This document shows positions 6,229 through 11,577 of a stretch of DNA of 11,577 nt, one piece after another. Under the pieces are notes generated by a model. That model was not told the DNA's origin, ran no database searches, and saw nothing but the letters and a program-made list of their open reading frames with translations. Position 1 is the stretch's first letter. Every line of letters begins with the position of its first letter. The DNA lies in NCBI GenBank assembly GCA_003153875.1, contig PMBY01000211.1, forward strand, positions 3,646-15,222, read 5' to 3'. Source of the stretch: Myxococcales bacterium. Its GTDB lineage: Bacteria; Myxococcota; Polyangia; Fen-1088. A program made the position numbers and the translations under genes.

Positions 6229-7170
6229 TCAGATGAAAAGGGTGCTCAGCGAATCCCCTAGGTGGATGCGCTTGACTGCCTCTCCCAAAAGGCGCGCAAC
6301 CGAGAGGACCCGGACTTTGGGCGAGGCCTTGATGTCGGCCCGGGGAGGAATGGAATCGGTGATGATGATCTCTTTGATGGCGCTGGCGTGAATACGATCG
6401 AGAGCCGGGTCTGACAGCAGGCCGTGCGTGACACAGGCGTAGACCGAGCGCGCGCCGTTCTTGATCAGTCCCTGGGCGGCGGCACACAGGGTGCCGGCGG
6501 TGTCGACCAGATCGTCCACGATGATGGCGTCACGGCCACTCACATCGCCGATGATGTTGACCAACTCGGCCACATTGGGTGCGGGACGACGCTTGTCGAT
6601 GATGGCCAAGCTGGTGTCGAGTCGCTTGGAGTAGGCGCGCGCGCGCTCGACCCCGCCGGCGTCGGGCGAAACGATCACCGAGTTGGAGGGGAACTTGGTG
6701 CGCAGGTAGTCCATCATCACCGGCATGGCGAAGATATGATCCACCGGGATGTTGAAGAAACCCTGGATCTGGCCCGCGTGCAGGTCCATCGCCAACACAC
6801 GGTCCACGCCGGCCGCGGTCAATAGATCAGCCACCAGGCGGGCCGAGATAGGCGTCCGCGGTTTGGTCTTTCGGTCCTGGCGCGCATAGCCAAAGTAGGG
6901 CATGACCGCGATGATGCTGCCCGCCGACGCCCGTTTGAGGGCGTCGATCATGACCAGCAACTCCATCAGGTTGTCGTTGACTGGCGTGCAGGTTGGCTGG
7001 ATGACGAAGCAGTGGACCCCGCGGACGTTCTCGCTGATTTCGACGTCCGACTCACCGTCGGCAAAGCGCCTGACCTTGGCGCGACCGATGGTGGCGTCTA
7101 GGTATTGGCACACGTCCTCCGCGATCTCGCGGTTCGCGTTGCCGCTGAAGATTTTGAATGGTTTGTTCAA
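6229..7170 (-). CDS. prs: Ribose-phosphate pyrophosphokinase (PRPP synthetase)
   Basis: A 313-residue enzyme making phosphoribosyl pyrophosphate from ribose 5-phosphate and ATP, the precursor for purines, pyrimidines, NAD, histidine and tryptophan. It starts LNKPFKIFSGNANREIAEDV. The GYARQDRKTKPRTPISARLV stretch is the flexible ATP-binding loop, MDLHAGQIQGFF the active-site His region, and the loop IIVDDLVDTAGT the PRPP-binding signature of class I enzymes. The frame is open further upstream, but I place the start at the TTG at 7170. Family homology begins there, AGGA lies 6 bases before it, and the length then fits the 310-320 family range. The earlier in-frame TTG at 7248 is part of a probable -35 box. 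It heads the housekeeping run, 27 bases before rplY. Confidence 0.95.
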   Translation of the reverse strand: MNKPFKIFSGNANREIAEDVCQYLDATIGRAKVRRFADGESDVEISENVRGVHCFVIQPTCTPVNDNLMELLVMIDALKRASAGSIIAVMPYFGYARQDRKTKPRTPISARLVADLLTAAGVDRVLAMDLHAGQIQGFFNIPVDHIFAMPVMMDYLRTKFPSNSVIVSPDAGGVERARAYSKRLDTSLAIIDKRRPAPNVAELVNIIGDVSGRDAIIVDDLVDTAGTLCAAAQGLIKNGARSVYACVTHGLLSDPALDRIHASAIKEIIITDSIPPRADIKASPKVRVLSVARLLGEAVKRIHLGDSLSTLFI

Positions 7171-7188
7171 TTCAGATCCTGTCCCCGG

Positions 7189-7208
7189 AAAAGAGGGACG
7201 GCCCCCTC
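7189..7208 (-). terminator. Small hairpin with T-run in the prs leader
   Basis: On the minus strand GAGGG (from 7208) pairs with CCCTC (to 7193) around a six-base loop and is followed directly by TTTT. The five-pair stem is short for an intrinsic terminator. It lies between the promoter candidate and the prs start, so it could be a leaky stop for transcripts coming from the glycosyltransferase gene, or an attenuator-like hairpin. It could also be chance. Confidence 0.25.
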
Positions 7209-7219
7209 GGAGGGCGCGA

Positions 7220-7248
7220 ATATTGCCATCCAGAGATCCAGGTGTCAA
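7220..7248 (-). promoter_or_regulatory. Sigma-70-like promoter candidate for prs and the downstream run
   Basis: A perfect TTGACA lies at 7248-7243 on the minus strand. It is followed by a 17-base spacer and CAATAT at 7225-7220, which is only a half match to TATAAT. It begins six bases after the stop of the glycosyltransferase gene and about 50 bases before the proposed prs TTG start, a sensible distance for a 5' leader. The -35 box is convincing and the -10 box weak. Confidence 0.5.
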
Positions 7249-7254
7249 CGGATG

Positions 7255-9372
7255 CTATAGCTGCGCGCCCGCCAGGTAGAACTTGTTGTTTCTGTCGTCG
7301 ACGATTCTCAGCGACGGCCGCGCGGATTCGGGCAACAGGCCCCGCAGCGAGTCGTAGCGCGTGCGCTCGACCACGAAGAACACCCGCTTGCCCGGGTTGC
7401 GCTTCAAGAAGTCCTTCAGGTCTTCGGCGTTGCGGTCGCCCAGAAAGACGGTGCGCTTCTCCTTGGGGCCTTCGAAGATCTCGTTCTGCGTGTAGAAGTT
7501 CTCGCCGCGCCAGTACATCTGCCAGGCCGCGAGCCGCTCGTCGGGCGACCGCCGCTCCTTATAATAGGTGGCGATGAGGGGCTTCTGCGACCAGTGGTCA
7601 GACACGTGCTTCATGTACACGTCGAGCAGGAAGTAGGTGAAGCACACGGACGTCAGGGCCAGCGCAGCCATGGCCACGGTTTGCAGCCGCTGCCAGGCCA
7701 TCAGCAGGGCGCCGATCGAGAACACGCCGGCAAACACGGCCAGCGTGGGGTGATAGTCGAGCTCGGGTGGCCAGGGCCGGCCTTGCGGCGTGTTGATGTA
7801 GTCGTACGAGAACAGCCAGATAAAGTGCTGGGCATTCTTCTGGAACGCGGCCAAGTCGAAGGTCACCAGGAGCAAGAGCGGAATCCCAACCAGGGCAGCC
7901 AAGAGCGCCAGCCGTTGCCGCGCACGGCCCAGCAGATCGTCGAGGAAGCAACCCACCACGATGGCCAGGCCGGGCAGGGCGGGCAGGATGTAGTGGTGGA
8001 ACTTGGTCATGGACAGGGACACCACCGCGTAGCCCGCCACGAACCAGATGGCGCCGAAGCGGAGAATCTCGCGGCGCTTGGAGATTGTGGTTTCACTGGG
8101 TGCGCCGTTCGCGCTGACCCGGCGGAAGGGACGCATCACCACCCAGGCCAGGGCCGAGGGCGCCAGCGCAATCCAGGGGAACACGCCGTAGCCCAACTCG
8201 CGGATGAAGTACTCGAACGATCCGCGATCGCCGTGCCGCCCGAGTACCAAGCGGCGCCAGTGATTGTCGCCATAGAGTTCGTTCCAGAACGGGAAACCGT
8301 GACGAATCAGCATGGCGTGGTGCCAGGGCACCGCGACCAGGGCGCAGGCCAGAAGTGCGAGCAAGAGGGCGGGCAGAAGCTGCGCGCGGGCCAGGCGCCG
8401 CCAGTTCCAGGTAAAGAGGAGATAGGCCAGAAACACGATCACCGGCAGGCCGAGTCCGGCCAGGCCCTTGGCCAGGATGGCCAGGCCGCACAAGATGGCC
8501 GCCAGGTGAAGGTAGAAAGGCGCCTTGTAGCGGGTCTTGGCCGCATACCACACGAAGACCAAGAATCCGACCGCGTAGGGCAGCATGACCACCACGCCGG
8601 GGATGCGGAGATTGTGCCGGGGCCAGATGTTCCAGGGGCGCAGCTGGATGGAATCGACCACGATCTGCGGCAGCACGGTCAATGCCAGCAGGCCGATGGT
8701 CAGATAGAAGGTCGCGTGGTGTGGCCAGGAGAATCGCCCCCAGCGCCGCCGCGGCAGCTCTCGGTCCTCGTCGTCGAACAAGGCCAGCGCACAAAGGGCC
8801 AGGGCCATGGTCATGGGGCCGATGAAGGCCATGTCGGTCATGGCTTGCCTGGCCATCAGACTGAACATGGGGAAGGTCGCCAGGGCCAACACCGACAGGA
8901 GTCCCGCGCGCCGACTGACGAAGCGGGACACGGCCATGTACACGCCCACCAGCGCCAGCAGCGACATGAGGCAGAACGGCAGGCGCAGCGCCCACTCGGG
9001 CCGGCTGGACAGGGCGAAGGTTCCGGGCGATGGGTGCACCAGCCCGAACACGGCCATTGACAGACTCATCAACCAGAAGGTGAGAACCGGTTTGGACCAG
9101 AACACGTCAGGATCGATGGGTGAGCCCGGCCACCACAGGCTGATGAAGTCACCGCGGGTGACCATCTGGCGCGCCACCTCGCCGTAGTGGGTTTCCCAGG
9201 GATCCCACAGCCCGTACGTCCCGGCGAAGGGAAGGTAGAGCAACAGCCCGAACAGGATGACCAGGACGATCATCTGTCGTTCAGACAGGCGATCGAGCAG
9301 GCCCGACCACCGGGCACGGGTTGAGCCGGCCACCGCGGGAACTGATGCGTTGATGGATTCTTCGGGAGTCAT
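7255..9372 (-). CDS. Polytopic ArnT/PMT-like glycosyltransferase (family 39/83 type)
   Basis: A 705-residue integral membrane protein with a dozen or so hydrophobic segments spread over roughly residues 35-610, followed by a soluble region of about 100 residues. The first extracytoplasmic loop carries WDPWETHYGEVARQM (from residue 56), placing Asp57, Glu60 and Glu65 where ArnT and protein O-mannosyltransferase relatives hold catalytic and metal-binding acidic residues. Members use polyprenyl-phosphate-linked sugars as donors on the periplasmic side to glycosylate lipid A, other lipids or proteins; which acceptor applies here cannot be read. The C-terminal part (TVFLGDRNAEDLKDFLKRNP and following) is probably periplasmic. 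Two starts are possible: ATG at 9372 (used) or GTG at 9411, which would add 13 residues and overlap the preceding small gene by 17 bases. Neither has a clear ribosome-binding site, suggesting coupling to that gene. Confidence 0.88.
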   Translation of the reverse strand: MTPEESINASVPAVAGSTRARWSGLLDRLSERQMIVLVILFGLLLYLPFAGTYGLWDPWETHYGEVARQMVTRGDFISLWWPGSPIDPDVFWSKPVLTFWLMSLSMAVFGLVHPSPGTFALSSRPEWALRLPFCLMSLLALVGVYMAVSRFVSRRAGLLSVLALATFPMFSLMARQAMTDMAFIGPMTMALALCALALFDDEDRELPRRRWGRFSWPHHATFYLTIGLLALTVLPQIVVDSIQLRPWNIWPRHNLRIPGVVVMLPYAVGFLVFVWYAAKTRYKAPFYLHLAAILCGLAILAKGLAGLGLPVIVFLAYLLFTWNWRRLARAQLLPALLLALLACALVAVPWHHAMLIRHGFPFWNELYGDNHWRRLVLGRHGDRGSFEYFIRELGYGVFPWIALAPSALAWVVMRPFRRVSANGAPSETTISKRREILRFGAIWFVAGYAVVSLSMTKFHHYILPALPGLAIVVGCFLDDLLGRARQRLALLAALVGIPLLLLVTFDLAAFQKNAQHFIWLFSYDYINTPQGRPWPPELDYHPTLAVFAGVFSIGALLMAWQRLQTVAMAALALTSVCFTYFLLDVYMKHVSDHWSQKPLIATYYKERRSPDERLAAWQMYWRGENFYTQNEIFEGPKEKRTVFLGDRNAEDLKDFLKRNPGKRVFFVVERTRYDSLRGLLPESARPSLRIVDDRNNKFYLAGAQL

Positions 9373-9394
9373 GCGGACGAAGGGGAAGCGAAAT

Positions 9395-9616
9395 CTAGTC
9401 GCCTCGCGCACGTCTGTGAAGCGCGAAGGCGCAGAAGGCGAAGATCAGGGTCGCGGCCAGACCGGGCAGCCACACGCGGGTGAGCTGGGGGAGCCAGTAT
9501 CGTTGCGGCGGCATTCCCGGTGTGTGACGGCGCACGAAATCGATCTGCGCGGCCAGATAGGTGGCGGGCAAGCTCAAGGTGGCCAGTGCGGCCAGAATTC
9601 GAACCCTGCGGCTCAT
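9395..9616 (-). CDS. Small two-helix membrane protein, unknown function
   Basis: A 73-residue protein of no family I recognise. It has a basic N-terminus (MSRRVR), a hydrophobic helix at about 7-23, a polar stretch with RRHTPGMPPQRYW, a second hydrophobic helix at about 50-68, and a basic end (HRRARGD). This suggests a hairpin in the inner membrane with both ends in the cytoplasm by the positive-inside rule. It ends 22 bases before the ATG of the glycosyltransferase, on the same strand, so the two are probably co-transcribed. It could be a small accessory subunit or just an orphan. No ribosome-binding site precedes the ATG; instead TATACT lies nine bases upstream. The frame is open further upstream, but that part is not hydrophobic or otherwise protein-like. 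Codon use fits the neighbours, which favours a real gene. Confidence 0.6.
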   Translation of the reverse strand: MSRRVRILAALATLSLPATYLAAQIDFVRRHTPGMPPQRYWLPQLTRVWLPGLAATLIFAFCAFALHRRARGD

Positions 9617-9625
9617 GCGGAGCGG

Positions 9626-9693
9626 AGTATAGCCAGTTTGGTCGCTTGCGCTCGTGGGCTGCGGCTGACATCGACCGCCCGATGCGCTAGCGT
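9626..9693. promoter_or_regulatory. Divergent promoter region between the membrane-protein gene and trxB
   Basis: The 152-base gap 9617-9768 separates two divergent genes and should hold both promoters. On the minus strand TATACT (9631-9626) is a good -10 box with no recognisable -35; transcription from it would begin two or three bases before the ATG at 9616. On the plus strand CTGACA (9665-9670), a 17-base spacer and TAGCGT (9688-9693) form a weak pair about 75 bases before trxB. No operator palindrome was seen. Confidence 0.3.
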
Positions 9694-9768
9694 TGGCCGC
9701 AAACCTCTTGAGCAGGATGACTACGTTTTCGCGACGCCGACCAGGTTTCGCCAGCAGGGAGAGCAATC

Positions 9769-10731
9769 ATGGCTGATACGAAGCATGTCAAGGTCGCCAT
9801 CGTGGGCGGCGGGCCGGCGGGCTGCACCGCCGCGATCTACGCCGCTCGCGCCAACCTGGCCCCCGTGATGTTCGAGGGTGGCGGCCTGCTCATCGAGCCG
9901 GTCACCACACCGGGCGGGCAGCTCACCATCACCACGGACGTGGAGAACTTTCCCGGCTTTCCCAGGGGGATCGCGGGGCCGAAGCTGATGGAGCTTCTGC
10001 GCGACCAGGCCGAGCGCTTTGGCACCAGCATTCGCACCACCGACGTGACTGCGGTCGATCTGTCCACACGCCCCTTTGGCATCACCGCGGGCGAGGACTG
10101 CCTGCTAGCCGACACATTGATTATCGCCACCGGCGCCTCGGCCAAGTGGTTGGGGATTCCCTCGGAAGACAAGTTTCGCAACTGCGGCGTTTCCGCCTGC
10201 GCCACCTGCGACGGGGCGCTGTTCAAGGGCCGCGAGGTGCTGGTGGTGGGCGGCGGCGACACGGCCATGGAAGAGGCGACCTACCTGACCCATCACGCAA
10301 GCAAGGTCACAGTCATCCACCGCCGGGACGAGTTCCGCGCGTCGCACATCATGCTGGATCGCGCGCGCAACAACCCCAAGATCCAGCTCGTCACCAACGC
10401 GGTCATCGACGAGATCCTGGGGCAATTGCCCAAGCCGGGCGTGACCGGCGTGCGCCTGCGCGACACACGCACGGGCGCGGCCCGCGAGCTGTCCTGCGGC
10501 GGCGTGTTCATGGCCATCGGGCATCAGCCCAACAGCGAGCTGTTCAAGAGCGCGCTCGACATGGACGAGGTCGGCTACATCCTGACCAAACCCGGATCGA
10601 CCGCGACCAACGTGGCGGGAGTTTTTGCCTGCGGCGATGTGGCCGACCATGTCTACCGCCAGGCCATCACCGCCGCTGGCACTGGCTGCATGGCCGCCAT
10701 CGACGCCGAGCGCTTCCTTGCCGTCGTGTAG
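9769..10731 (+). CDS. trxB: Thioredoxin reductase (NADPH)
   Basis: A 320-residue cytoplasmic flavoenzyme passing electrons from NADPH through FAD and a redox disulfide to thioredoxin. The FAD fold starts [18 protein letters not shown] (11-28). The redox pair is Cys144-Ala-Thr-Cys147 followed by Asp148 (CATCDGA), the low-molecular-weight TrxR signature that separates it from ferredoxin-NADP reductase relatives lacking the CxxC. The NADPH domain carries [10 protein letters not shown] (161-170) and HRRDEFRAS (184-192), whose arginines bind the 2'-phosphate. The end [20 protein letters not shown] (284-303) closes the FAD site. AGGGAGAG lies just before the ATG. It is alone on the plus strand, divergent from the glycosyltransferase pair and convergent with the metal-resistance remnants. 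Thioredoxin itself is not in the window. Confidence 0.97.
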   Translation: MADTKHVKVAIVGGGPAGCTAAIYAARANLAPVMFEGGGLLIEPVTTPGGQLTITTDVENFPGFPRGIAGPKLMELLRDQAERFGTSIRTTDVTAVDLSTRPFGITAGEDCLLADTLIIATGASAKWLGIPSEDKFRNCGVSACATCDGALFKGREVLVVGGGDTAMEEATYLTHHASKVTVIHRRDEFRASHIMLDRARNNPKIQLVTNAVIDEILGQLPKPGVTGVRLRDTRTGAARELSCGGVFMAIGHQPNSELFKSALDMDEVGYILTKPGSTATNVAGVFACGDVADHVYRQAITAAGTGCMAAIDAERFLAVV

Positions 10732-10786
10732 GCGCGACCCGCGGTCGTCCCTGCCACAAGCCATGCGCGCCTGGTGGTCACCGGCC

Positions 10787-10810
10787 CTGTGCCTGCGCGC
10801 TGCACAGTTT
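10787..10810 (+). terminator. Weak terminator candidate after trxB
   Basis: CTGTGC (10787-10792) pairs with GCACAG (10802-10807) around a nine-base loop and is followed by TTT. A smaller hairpin, CGACC/GGTCG with a three-base loop, lies at 10735-10747 directly after the trxB stop but has no T-run. Either could end the trxB transcript before it opposes the convergent metal-resistance genes; both are weak. Confidence 0.3.
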
Positions 10811-10854
10811 CCGCTTCTTCCGTGCCCGATTCACTACAGGAAAATGCGCTTGGA

Positions 10855-11125
10855 TCACAGCTTTGCTTTCCGCAGTCGCAGGGCATTGCCGATGACAGAG
10901 ACAGAGCTCAAGCTCATCGCAGCTCGGCAACGTCAGCGCGGCGCCGATCCAAAAGCGCCTGGTCATATTGGACAGCTCTGAGCTTCCTTCGGCGTTCGTA
11001 CCCGCCTCTGTTGTCTTGGGTTCCAGGGTCATCCCACACTTGGGACAGTTCCCGGGATGGTCTTGCTGGACTTCCGGGTGCATCGGGCAGGTGTAAATAG
11101 TGTTGCCAGATGCGTTGCTACCCAC
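10855..11125 (-). pseudogene. copA: Copper P-type ATPase gene reduced to its two ends by an internal deletion
   Basis: Reading from a GTG at 11125 (GGAGG five bases before it) the first 67 codons give YTCPMHPEVQQDHPGNCPKC then GM (residues 11-32), the Cys/His-rich heavy-metal-binding domain found at the start of many P1B-type copper ATPases. A linker and MTRRFWIGAALTLP, the start of the first transmembrane helix, follow. At about 10923-10928 this sequence breaks off. In another frame the next bases code for AAMSLSSVSVIGNALRLRKA and end KL-TGA at 10855-10857, which is the characteristic C-terminus of the same family. Everything between (phosphorylation DKTG loop, CPC helix, ATP-binding domain; some 600 residues by family length) is missing, and the join is out of frame. 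Transport is impossible. The N-terminal frame could still make a 115-residue metal-binding peptide ending at 10778. Confidence 0.85.
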
Positions 11126-11303
11126 AGCAGCCTCCAGACTTGTCCTCGGGTTTGGCATCGGCGGCTGCCGACAGAAACTTCTTTCGGCAGTGGTCGCTGC
11201 AAAAGTAGAACTTCTTTCCATCGCGTTCGGCGTGGAGAGCGGTTGCTCCATTCACCGTCATGCCGCAGATGGGGTCTTGGGTCGTGGTTGTCGATTCTTT
11301 CAT
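11118..11303 (-). CDS. Small YHS-domain metal-binding protein
   Basis: A 61-residue YHS-domain protein: DPICGMTV (10-17), an AERDGKKFYFCSDHCRKKF core (25-43) with Cys35 and Cys39-type ligands, and a Cys-rich end GGCCG. YHS domains bind copper or other soft metals and occur alone or fused to the N-terminus of copper ATPases. Here the frame stops (TAG 11120-11118) exactly where the metal-binding domain of the ATPase remnant begins in another frame. The ATPase GTG overlaps this stop (GTGGGTAG), so it is either a separate coupled gene or the first part of a fused gene broken by a frameshift. AGGAG precedes the ATG at suitable distance, and the RND pump gene ends 13 bases upstream. It is a likely intracellular metal buffer or delivery domain for the lost pump. 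Confidence 0.85.
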   Translation of the reverse strand: MKESTTTTQDPICGMTVNGATALHAERDGKKFYFCSDHCRKKFLSAAADAKPEDKSGGCCG

Positions 11304-11316
11304 GGTGATGTTCTCC

Positions 11317-11577
11317 TCAAGGCACCGCCCCAGCCGGCATCGGCGCGCTTTCTTCGTGCGAAACCGGCGTAGTCGGGCCTTCGACGACTTCCTTTCGTCG
11401 CCACAAGAAGTAGATCGCGGGATAGACCAGCAACTCCATCGCGAAGGACGTGACCAGGCCGCCCACCATGGGCGCAGCGATACGCTTCATCAGATCGGCA
11501 CCCGTGCCGGTGGACCACATGATGGGGAGAAGGCCAATGAAGGCGGCGCAGACGGTCATGGCCTTGGGCCGCACGCG
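11317..11577 (-). CDS. Heavy-metal efflux RND transporter CusA/CzcA type, C-terminal part
   Basis: The last 86 codons of a gene that enters from the right edge; no start is in the window. VRPKAMTV, LLPIMWSTGTGADLMKRIAA and PMVGGLVTSFAMELLVYPAI match the final transmembrane helices of inner-membrane RND pumps of the heavy-metal efflux family, which with a periplasmic adaptor and outer-membrane channel export copper/silver (CusA) or cobalt/zinc/cadmium (CzcA). The sequence continues with FLWRRKE and a polar tail ending SAPMPAGAVP. The GTGTG and PMVGG elements are typical of this family; the metal cannot be chosen from this part alone, but the copper-type genes next to it favour copper/silver. 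It is first in a minus-strand cluster followed by the YHS protein and the ATPase remnant. Confidence 0.92.
   Translation of the reverse strand, partial: RVRPKAMTVCAAFIGLLPIMWSTGTGADLMKRIAAPMVGGLVTSFAMELLVYPAIYFLWRRKEVVEGPTTPVSHEESAPMPAGAVP

Noticed and set aside
7594..9060. A 488-codon plus-strand frame opposite the large glycosyltransferase
   Set aside because: The composition (Gln, His, Gly, Glu repeats) is typical of the reverse complement of hydrophobic membrane-protein codons, and there is no ribosome-binding site or motif.
11126..11251. N-terminal part of the open frame running into the copper ATPase remnant
   Set aside because: It overlaps the YHS gene in a different frame and has no recognisable sequence; the remnant is better started at the GTG at 11125 with its GGAGG site.

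Overview
The window is dense, GC-rich bacterial chromosome with very little spacer DNA. Gene content and order (prs, rplY of the long Ctc type, pth, rpsF, rpsR, rplI, dnaB) resemble the housekeeping cluster of deltaproteobacterial lineages (Myxococcota, Desulfobacterota and relatives). This placement is an inference from synteny and composition, not from a marker-gene search. No rRNA, tRNA, CRISPR array, transposase or phage gene was seen.

Layout, left to right. (1) Positions 3-955, plus strand: the tail of an FAD-dependent amine-oxidase-like protein, translationally coupled to a soluble family 2 glycosyltransferase. (2) 964-1084: a long imperfect inverted repeat built from CACAGAG-rich arms, between convergent genes. 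(3) 1089-7170, minus strand: a run read as prs, rplY, pth, rpsF, rpsR, rplI, dnaB and a short-chain dehydrogenase (SDR). A TTGACA promoter candidate sits in front of prs. A second copy of the CACAGAG repeat, with its arms in the opposite arrangement, lies between rplI and dnaB. (4) 7255-9616, minus strand: a large polytopic ArnT/PMT-like glycosyltransferase preceded by a small two-helix membrane protein. (5) 9769-10731, plus strand: a complete thioredoxin reductase. (6) 10855-11577, minus strand: the remains of a copper/heavy-metal resistance cluster, consisting of the 3' end of a CusA/CzcA-type RND pump, a small YHS-domain metal protein, and a copper P-type ATPase gene that has lost nearly all of its interior.

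The central run joins nucleotide precursor supply (Prs, making PRPP), translation (bL25, Pth, bS6, bS18, bL9) and replication (DnaB), with gaps or overlaps of a few to about 35 bases except at pth-rpsF and rplI-dnaB. The flanking glycosyltransferases suggest envelope or glycan work but have no assignable substrate.

The points most worth a second look are: the copA deletion scar, with recognisable N- and C-terminal sequence joined out of frame; an SDR whose catalytic Tyr position holds His; the CACAGAG repeat units present in two opposite topologies; three nested minisatellites coding the tail of bL25; and a TTG start for prs that corrects a start placed inside the -35 box. I found no convincing new multi-gene system.
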